Below are positions 27,378 to 34,132 of a stretch of 36,447 bases of DNA, in pieces. How positions within the stretch are numbered: the first letter of the stretch is position 1; the number at the start of each line of letters is the position of its first letter. The DNA lies in the NCBI GenBank assembly GCA_023244935.1, contig JAHFLJ010000008.1:1-36447 (forward strand). The letters run 5' to 3'. The position numbers and the translations under genes were made by a program. Origin of the DNA: Candidatus Liptonbacteria bacterium. GTDB taxonomy: Bacteria; Patescibacteriota; Minisyncoccia; UBA6257; 2-01-FULL-56-20. The notes beneath the pieces are model-generated. The model ran no database searches, was not told the origin of the DNA, and saw only the letters and a program-made list of their open reading frames with translations.

Positions 27378-29939
27378 ATGAGAGCAATCTGCAACTGGAA
27401 CAAAGAGTACGAATCCATTTATAACAAATCAAAAGATTACGATGAGCTCGTAGCTCGTCTTAAGAAATTGTTTGAAAAATGGAAAAAGCTCGGAAAACTT
27501 CCTAAGAATTTTACCTGGCAAAATTTCTTCAATGATGCTCAGCAATACGCGCGCAGGCATGAGATTATCAAGTCAAGACACGTAAAGCGAGCGGTTTGGA
27601 AAAAGTTTTCGGCCAAAGAAGCCGAAGCCTTCAAACAAGCAATGAAGAATGGCGCTAGCCGTGAAGAACTTATGGCTAAATTCAAAATGCTCAGGAACGA
27701 AAGTGATATCGTCCAAGCCATACGAAATATTTCTCCCGGAATAAGAGCTGAGCGGAAGAAGATTACCGAACAGAAAGAAGTTGAGGTTATCAGACTTCCT
27801 CCGCGCAGAAAGTTTTCGGAGCCGATTACCATCGAGATTTCGAAGGATGCTTGGTTTAATCCGGACAAGCGACGAAGAATCGGCGCTATGAGCCGAATCG
27901 ACTGGAAAGGCCGTGGCGCTCGTGCCGCGCTCATCGAACGCGCTTTCCGCATTTTTGCCGAAGAAGGCTGTCGCTATGTTGTCTTGAATGCCGGTCTGGT
28001 AGACAAGACTGAAGTTAATGCCAAAATCAAAAAGATTCTGGAAAGCTACGAACACAGCGAAAGAAATAAAATCCGCGAAGAAGTCGTTCATCAAGTTTTG
28101 AATGAATGCGCCGAAGAGCTTGCCTCAGTCATTCCCGTGCTCAAAAAGCCGGAAGAAAGCATTAGGGCCACCGGCTCTCCGTTCGCGCACATTTATATCA
28201 TCACATCCCTTGTCCTTGACGGTGATTTCGGCGAAAAAATCGCCCAGCATCTTCAAGAACTTCGTCCGGAAGTCCGCATCTACAAACAAGGCGGAGATCG
28301 GACCAGAATTAAAGGCATTGGCTGTAATGAAGAAGAACGCAAAAATGGCGTATCTATCGGATGGCTCAACCCTAAACGTCAAAGATTGCCAGGCCAGTAT
28401 GCCAGCACTTCCGTAGACAAGGAAATCGAAGAAGAAGAAGCGGGAGCAAATGACTTTCCTGACTTCTGGGTTGTCGGTGGATTTGGAAATTCCATCAGTA
28501 AACCCGGAAACGGAGAAAAAAAGATTCCCCGTATTTCTCTACCGGCCCTCCACGTCCCAACCCCCAGACGGCCAGGCGAACCCTCAATCGCGCTTAACCA
28601 GATTGGCGTTCGCATAATCGAATGGGGCGAAGACGGCGAAGATAAAATCATCCGAACTTGGAATCTTCGTGATTTGGTTAAAGATGAAAGAAGTTTCATC
28701 ACCGGCAACAAGGATGGCGCGACCGAACTTCAGCGCAAAATCGTTGAAGCAATCAAACGGGAGCCTCGCGGATTGCATGTTGGTGAGCTTACCGACATCG
28801 TTGGCGCAGAAAGATCTGCTGTCCAAAAATCTGCTAATGACCTTCTTACTCCTCGCTCGCTTAAGCGCGTTACCTGGCCAGGACTCTTCATTGATGAATC
28901 CGGTAGGTTTAACCTTCATCGGGATTGGCTTCAGGAACGCTTGCGCTACCCGTGGCCGTATAGCTCCGACGTGTTCGAACTCCGACGCATGATTTTCGGC
29001 TGTCTCCATGCCGGTTACAACACTACGGACTATGAATACATTTGCCAAAAATTTGCGGATGATATTCTGAAACGCAACGCAACCGTCCTGGAATTAGTCG
29101 GCGACATCATCGCCGGACTGAAGCATAATCTCGTCCACCGCGGTGAGATTATCGGCAACATGAATTACACCGAACAGGAAATTTTTGCGGCCGAACTCAT
29201 CGGTACGGTTATCATGAAGGTTTTCAAAACCAGGTTTACGGAATCGCTTAAGAAATATGATTTGAGCAAAACGATTGCGGAAGCAATAATTGCGGCCGAA
29301 GTAGAATCCAACATGCCACTCTTTATCTATATCATCGGAAACCATGATGGTTGGCAAAAAGAGCTTGGCGTCACTCCCGGACTTCTCTTCAATGCAGCTC
29401 TTACCCAACTTCTCGGATTTCACATCCACAAACTTCTCACGGATAAACTGATGCCGATTCATAATCTCGGCGAGATTATCCGCAAAAAGATAATTGGATT
29501 GCCGGAACACACTCCGCTCTATGAGTTCCCCGGTGGAATGAAAACCAATCTTCATCACCCGCAAATGGCGCGTGCCAAAACGACGTCCATTCGCTCCGAA
29601 GAAGCTCTTGGTTTTCATAATGACACCCAACTCGTAGACATCGCCAACTTCCATACCACAATCGAAGTTGAAAAATGGAGCCCGGATCTCGGCCAACGTG
29701 TGGTTACACAGGCCGGAGCCATGACTCCATTCACCGAATTCGAGAATGGAAAGATGAAGCGAATCGACTTCGGTCCGGTTTATGTCGGCATTCGTTATAA
29801 GGATGAGAAAATCTTCTGTGTCGAGCATGAGTTCTTCAGCGAGCACATCTTGAAACAGCCGATTTCCAAGAATACCGATATTGATGAACTCAAAAAACGC
29901 CTTGGCGTTCTACTGAGCCCAATCAGTAAAACCCGATAA
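27378..29939 (+). CDS. Large protein with C-terminal metallophosphoesterase-like domain, internal winged-helix-like segment and probable degenerate N-terminal metallophosphoesterase-like domain
   Basis: C-terminal FGCLHAG...LVGDIIAG...YIIGNHDGW...ANFHTTIEV; middle LQRKIVEAIKREPRGLHVGELTDIVGAERSAVQKSANDLL; N-terminal VVLNAGLVDK...DFWVVGGFGNSI. GTG 27369 in track; ATG 27378 better spaced from AGAGGTG. Confidence 0.55.
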   Translation: MRAICNWNKEYESIYNKSKDYDELVARLKKLFEKWKKLGKLPKNFTWQNFFNDAQQYARRHEIIKSRHVKRAVWKKFSAKEAEAFKQAMKNGASREELMAKFKMLRNESDIVQAIRNISPGIRAERKKITEQKEVEVIRLPPRRKFSEPITIEISKDAWFNPDKRRRIGAMSRIDWKGRGARAALIERAFRIFAEEGCRYVVLNAGLVDKTEVNAKIKKILESYEHSERNKIREEVVHQVLNECAEELASVIPVLKKPEESIRATGSPFAHIYIITSLVLDGDFGEKIAQHLQELRPEVRIYKQGGDRTRIKGIGCNEEERKNGVSIGWLNPKRQRLPGQYASTSVDKEIEEEEAGANDFPDFWVVGGFGNSISKPGNGEKKIPRISLPALHVPTPRRPGEPSIALNQIGVRIIEWGEDGEDKIIRTWNLRDLVKDERSFITGNKDGATELQRKIVEAIKREPRGLHVGELTDIVGAERSAVQKSANDLLTPRSLKRVTWPGLFIDESGRFNLHRDWLQERLRYPWPYSSDVFELRRMIFGCLHAGYNTTDYEYICQKFADDILKRNATVLELVGDIIAGLKHNLVHRGEIIGNMNYTEQEIFAAELIGTVIMKVFKTRFTESLKKYDLSKTIAEAIIAAEVESNMPLFIYIIGNHDGWQKELGVTPGLLFNAALTQLLGFHIHKLLTDKLMPIHNLGEIIRKKIIGLPEHTPLYEFPGGMKTNLHHPQMARAKTTSIRSEEALGFHNDTQLVDIANFHTTIEVEKWSPDLGQRVVTQAGAMTPFTEFENGKMKRIDFGPVYVGIRYKDEKIFCVEHEFFSEHILKQPISKNTDIDELKKRLGVLLSPISKTR

Positions 29940-29945
29940 AAAATA

Positions 29946-29998
29946 TTCCCCGATCCGCTATCCGTCAACCGACGGAGACGGACGGGGTTTTTCTTTTT
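29946..29998 (+). terminator. Terminator of the 856-aa gene
   Basis: CCCCGATCCG...CCGTCaaccGACGG...CGGACGGGGTTTTTCTTTTTT. Confidence 0.85.
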
Positions 29999-30008
29999 TA
30001 ACCCACGA

Positions 30009-31031
30009 TTATCTTTCGTCGTGATACAAAATTCTCGGATACATTTCAAGCAACGTAAAAAGTAAGCTCAAAAATATCGGCCCAAGAATAAACCCGATTG
30101 GCCCAAAAAATTGCAACCCTCCAAGCACGCTAAGAAGTATTGCTAACGCGTTTACTTCTACGTCTTTTTTTATCAAAAATGGACGAATCAGATTATCAAC
30201 AGAACTTACAATGATAAAGCTCCAAGCAAGTAACCCAAGTCCCGGAATTAACCCGGCCGTTAACATCAAAAAGATAGAAACAGGAAGAGTTACGATCATC
30301 GTCCCGACAACCGGAATAAATGCGGCCACAATAGTGATTAGCCCCCAAAAGACCGGCTGAGGTAAACCAAATGCCCAAAATCCCGCCATTGCAACCAGTC
30401 CTTGTAAAACAGAAACAATTATTGTCCCCCTAACAACCGAGGCCATCGCCAGCTCAATTTTGGAAAGTATCGCCAAATCATCTTCCTTTTTCAACGGACT
30501 AAGCAAAACAAACTTATCCTTAAGCGCGTCCCCGTCCCGTAAAAAATAATAAAAAGCCAATATGCTAACAAATAAACTTAGAAAAATTGAAGTAACGCTG
30601 GAAAAAAGTTCTCCCAAATTACCTACTATCCAAGAAATCGCGCTGCTAAAATAACCTTGCAGATCTGCTACCGATAGATTCAACGACGGCATAAACTTAT
30701 GCAATTGATCATTTATCCATACAACTAAAGTAAAATTATCTCCGCTCAATCCTGAATATAATTGACCCGCCTCCTGAATAACCTGCAACCCGAAGAATAT
30801 TATCGGAACCAGGACTAAAACGATTGCGAGAATAGCGGATAAAATTCCGGCCAAGGCAGGACTCTTAAACATTTTAATTAATCGCAAATAAACAGGTCCA
30901 AAAAGTATCGCTAGCGCTCCGCCTAAAACTATTGCCGAAAAATATGGCTTAAAAATAAAAAAACAAACAACCCCGACAGATGCCAGCAAAAATAAGAAAA
31001 AATAACCCTGCAATAAGCTTTTATTAAACAT
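30009..31031 (-). CDS. AI-2E family (PerM-like) transporter
   Basis: Multi-TM; FFGLPQPVFWGLITIVAAFIPVVGT-type motif and PFLIKKDVEVNALAILLSVLGGLQFFGPIGFILGPI. Confidence 0.88.
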   Translation of the reverse strand: MFNKSLLQGYFFLFLLASVGVVCFFIFKPYFSAIVLGGALAILFGPVYLRLIKMFKSPALAGILSAILAIVLVLVPIIFFGLQVIQEAGQLYSGLSGDNFTLVVWINDQLHKFMPSLNLSVADLQGYFSSAISWIVGNLGELFSSVTSIFLSLFVSILAFYYFLRDGDALKDKFVLLSPLKKEDDLAILSKIELAMASVVRGTIIVSVLQGLVAMAGFWAFGLPQPVFWGLITIVAAFIPVVGTMIVTLPVSIFLMLTAGLIPGLGLLAWSFIIVSSVDNLIRPFLIKKDVEVNALAILLSVLGGLQFFGPIGFILGPIFLSLLFTLLEMYPRILYHDER

Positions 31032-32671
31032 TACTTTGATTTTATATGATTTAAAGCATACTGCAAACTAGACCCAACCTTTTTCCCGGGATTAAAAATA
31101 TTTTCGGAGTCAAATATCTGCTTAATCTCTTCAAAAAGTCTATACACCTCCCTTCCATACATTTTTTCCAAAAATGGGCTCCTGATTAAACCGTCGTTAT
31201 GTTCGGCGGTAATTGACCCGTCAAACTTCAAAACCAGGTTGTAAACTAACTCCATAAGAATAGGAATCGAGCGTCTGACTTCTTCGTCATCTAAATTAAC
31301 CAAAGGAATTATGTGAAAATTTCCGTCACCAATATGTCCGGCGATAGTGTAAGTCATCTTATTCTTATATGGATCCAATAATAAATAAAGTTGAGGCAAA
31401 AACTCCCCTAATTTTTCCGGCGCAACAATAAAATCATCCATAAATGGGGCTGTTTGCTTGTCTTTGAATTTACTACGAAGCAAGTTGAAACTCTCTCGAC
31501 GCATTGTCCAATATTTTTCAGCCTCGGCAGGATTATTAATTATTCGAATTTTAAACTTCTCTGCGTTTATCTCTTTTCGCAATTCGACAAGTCTGGAATC
31601 CAAAAGTTTTTTGTCGTCTTCGGTTAACTCAACAAGCACAATCATCTTAGGAATCCCTCCGGTTAAAACCATCAAAGCTTCCGGCCAAAATGCGAATACT
31701 AGCTTAAAAAGATTTTTGGCCTTCATTTTGCCGATAATTTCAAAAATAAATTTCAAAGCGATTTTCAAAGTATTGTCGTCAAAAGATTCTATACTCTCCG
31801 GACTATATTTCATGGCAATCTTTGCCAAAGACGGAAGTTTTTGAATATCTTTCAAAAACACCACCGCCAAACCGGAATGTTTCTTTTTCGGAATAATTTT
31901 TAACTTCGCCTCGGTTATTATTCCCAACGTTCCTTGAGCACCCACAAAAATTTTACTTAGATCCATTCCGTCATTTACAATACAATTCCAAACTTCATAT
32001 CCGGCCGAATTTTTTGAAACTCGCGGCTTGGCGGATAATATCCTTTCTCGATTATGCTCTAAAAGAATATTCATCTGATTATATATTTTTCCCTCCAATC
32101 CACCGGCTTTTATTTTCTCGACTATCTGCTCTTTATTTGCAAAATTAAAGGAGTGTTCTTCTCCGTCTTCTAGAATAACTTTAATTTCTTCTACGTATTT
32201 TTCGGTCTTCCCGTATGCCAATGTCTTCTCCCCTCCGGAATTATTAGAGATCATTCCGCCTAGCGCGCAAAGCGACTTGGATGCCGGATAAGACGGCAAC
32301 ATCATACCTTTTTCGTCTAAAACTTTTTCTAAATCCCGATAAAAAAGACCGGGCTCGACAATCACAAAATCCTCGCCGACCTTAATCAACGAATTTAGGT
32401 GACGAGTGAGATTAACCACGATCGACTCGGTAAGAGAGCCACCGGACATACAAGTCCCTGCAGACCTAGCAGATATAGAAATTTTTCTACCTTTCTTTTT
32501 CTCTGCAAGCACAAATTTTACTAAATTTTTAATGTCCGCCCTATCCTTTGGAAATACCACAACCTCAGGAATAACTTCAAAGATAGAAGCATCCCGACTA
32601 TATTCTGCCAGAACCTCTTTAGAATTCTCAACTTCCCCTTTGAAAAACTTTTTTATTTCTTCGTAAATCAT
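31031..32671 (-). CDS. FAD-binding oxidoreductase, GlcD/D-lactate dehydrogenase family
   Basis: ISARSAGTCMSGGSLTESIVVNLTRHLN; SLCALGGMISNNSGGEKTLAYGKT; GHIGDGNFHIIPL; SITAEHNDGLIRSPFLEKMYG. Confidence 0.9.
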   Translation of the reverse strand: MIYEEIKKFFKGEVENSKEVLAEYSRDASIFEVIPEVVVFPKDRADIKNLVKFVLAEKKKGRKISISARSAGTCMSGGSLTESIVVNLTRHLNSLIKVGEDFVIVEPGLFYRDLEKVLDEKGMMLPSYPASKSLCALGGMISNNSGGEKTLAYGKTEKYVEEIKVILEDGEEHSFNFANKEQIVEKIKAGGLEGKIYNQMNILLEHNRERILSAKPRVSKNSAGYEVWNCIVNDGMDLSKIFVGAQGTLGIITEAKLKIIPKKKHSGLAVVFLKDIQKLPSLAKIAMKYSPESIESFDDNTLKIALKFIFEIIGKMKAKNLFKLVFAFWPEALMVLTGGIPKMIVLVELTEDDKKLLDSRLVELRKEINAEKFKIRIINNPAEAEKYWTMRRESFNLLRSKFKDKQTAPFMDDFIVAPEKLGEFLPQLYLLLDPYKNKMTYTIAGHIGDGNFHIIPLVNLDDEEVRRSIPILMELVYNLVLKFDGSITAEHNDGLIRSPFLEKMYGREVYRLFEEIKQIFDSENIFNPGKKVGSSLQYALNHIKSK

Positions 32672-32708
32672 TAACCATATTATACAATACTTTGTATATT
32701 TTGATAAA

Positions 32709-32731
32709 AGAAAAAGCCCAAAATGGGCTTT
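32709..32731 (-). terminator. Terminator of the HIT gene
   Basis: Minus AAAGCCCATTTTGGGCTTTTTCTTTT. Confidence 0.85.
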
Positions 32732-33365
32732 ATGGAAAATACGACTTAAGTCGACGAACGGTTTCTTCTTGGAGTTGGTTGTCGAGATTACGATCCATCT
32801 CGCGCCAATTTCCGCGCTCAGGAAAACCGAGAAGCTCGGCAGTAATCAGACGCAAGTACATCGACGGCGCAGGCGGATTCCAACAAATCATCGAATCACC
32901 GTTTGGCGTTGTCCAAAAAAGATATGGCTCCTGTCGGCTGGCATAAACATCCTGCAGATAGGAATCGCTGTCGGATAGATTATCAATATCAACCGTCGGA
33001 AAATCAGCAACGATTTTCGGAGTCAAGTCTACCTTGACCGGAAGAAGATGAAGATGGGCGTGCTTAACGGTCTGACCAACAATGCCGTGTTCGAACATTA
33101 AAATTCTACTGACCGCACCAGGAGAATCGTCATGAACATATTCCAAGTTGAGGGCACGCGCCGCCGAATATATTGTCGTGACCAAATTTGCCATAGCCCC
33201 TCCAAGGGGCAACGCTCCCAAGCAAGGGATATGTGCTTTTGGAATAATGAGCACGTACCCGCCAACAATCTGTCCCAAAGTTGCAACCACGGACCAGTCC
33301 GCGTTTTCCCAGATGAGACGCTCTTTCATCTTTTCGGGGTCACAGAACACGCAGCCGTTTTCCAT
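32730..33365 (-). CDS. HIT-family protein
   Basis: VFCD...NADWSVVATLGQIVGGYVLIIPKAHIPCLGAL...VKHAHLHLLP (HxHxH motif); SD CGGAGG. Confidence 0.85.
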   Translation of the reverse strand: MENGCVFCDPEKMKERLIWENADWSVVATLGQIVGGYVLIIPKAHIPCLGALPLGGAMANLVTTIYSAARALNLEYVHDDSPGAVSRILMFEHGIVGQTVKHAHLHLLPVKVDLTPKIVADFPTVDIDNLSDSDSYLQDVYASRQEPYLFWTTPNGDSMICWNPPAPSMYLRLITAELLGFPERGNWREMDRNLDNQLQEETVRRLKSYFP

Positions 33366-33510
33366 ACTGCCTCCGTTTTCAAAGTTATTTACTGATTAAA
33401 ATACTAGCCACTTATCTATTCAATGTCAAAATAAAAATTCCCTCACACATAAATATATTAGAAATTTTTTTCTCGGTTTCGTGCACCGCCAAATCCCATT
33501 TGGCGCGAAA

Positions 33511-33586
33511 GTGGGGTCGGGAGAAAAGTTCAAGGTTTCTCCCGTGTAGGAATGAGCGAAGCGGATTCAAAACCGTGGGTTTTGAA
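33511..33586 (+). repeat. Two-hairpin GGGTC repeat, copy 2
   Basis: Plus GGGGTC-GGGAGAAA-agttcaagg-TTTCTCCC-GTGTAGGAatgagcgaagcgga-TTCAAAACC-gtg-GGTTTTGAA. Confidence 0.85.
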
Positions 33587-33667
33587 GTGCACAACCAAAA
33601 GACGCCCGCTAGGGCGTAGTTATTTTTGGTTGTGCACCCACAAGGGAATCTCACGTCGCTTCGCTCT

Positions 33668-33729
33668 TTCAGAACCCACGGTTCTGAATCATCTCCTCCA
33701 CGGGGAACCGAGCGCGGTTCCCCGACCCC
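33668..33729 (-). repeat. Two-hairpin GGGTC repeat, copy 3, inverted relative to copy 2
   Basis: Minus GGGGTC-GGGGAACCG-cgct-CGGTTCCCC-GTGGAGGAgatga-TTCAGAACC-gtg-GGTTCTGAA. Confidence 0.85.
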
Positions 33730-33737
33730 CTCCACTT

Positions 33738-33816
33738 GTTCGATCCCTTGTGCATGAACTAAAAAACCTCCGCAATGGAGATTTTTTAGTTCATGTGCAC
33801 CCACAAGGGATCGAAC
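33738..33816 (-). terminator. tRNA-Lys 3' terminator palindrome including an inverted copy of the tRNA 3' end
   Basis: Plus GTTCGATCCCTTGTGCATGAACTAAAAAACCTCC...GGAGATTTTTTAGTTCATGTGCACCCACAAGGGATCGAAC. Confidence 0.85.
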
Positions 33817-34037
33817 CTTGGACCTTATCCTTACAGCCGGCAGCCTCCGAGAAAATGAATAGTGGAGTGATTAGGTGCACCCACAAGGGATCGAACCTTG
33901 GACCTTATCCTTAAGAGGGATCTGCTCTACCAGCTGAGCTATGGGTGCATTAGTCCACTATTCATTTTTAAGGGGCGAACCGGCTGGCAAAACTTGTTCT
34001 GCAGAGGGATCTGCTCTACCAGCTGAGCTATGGGTGC
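33796..34037 (-). other. Split outer tRNA-Lys: 5' half (nt 1-35) at 34003-34037 and 3' half (nt 36-73) at 33796-33833, separated by a 169-nt insert holding the intact tRNA-Lys
   Basis: Both halves are identical to the corresponding parts of the inner tRNA and join with no gap or overlap in the anticodon. Confidence 0.85.
33876..33948 (-). tRNA. tRNA-Lys (CTT), complete 73-nt body, CCA not encoded (CCT follows)
   Basis: Minus GCACCCATAGCTCAGCTGGTAGAGCAGATCCCTCTTAAGGATAAGGTCCAAGGTTCGATCCCTTGTGGGTGCA; loop CTCTTAA. Confidence 0.93.
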
Positions 34038-34132
34038 ATATTTAGAACGATTATCATTATGCCATAATTTTTAAAAAATTAAAGAGGTAATTTTCATTAC
34101 CGAATTTATTCAATTTATGGTAAAATATGCGC

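Noticed and set aside
27539-29846. Several minus-strand ORFs up to 250 aa opposite the 856-aa gene
   Set aside because: Antisense shadows; the plus-strand frame has motifs, RBS and a terminator.
33632-33830. Integrative element att sites at tRNA-Lys
   Set aside because: Direct repeats of the tRNA 3' end exist, but they enclose under 200 nt and no integrase; kept as repeat-unit evidence only.
33412-33914. ORFs 33412-33804 (-) and 33552-33914 (+)
   Set aside because: They read through tRNA fragments and hairpin repeats, so are not credible proteins.
33834-34002. Standard group I intron in tRNA-Lys
   Set aside because: Boundary nucleotides (U before, G at the end) fit, but only 96 nt are non-tRNA and no P3-P8 core motifs are visible, so I report it as an unclassified insert.
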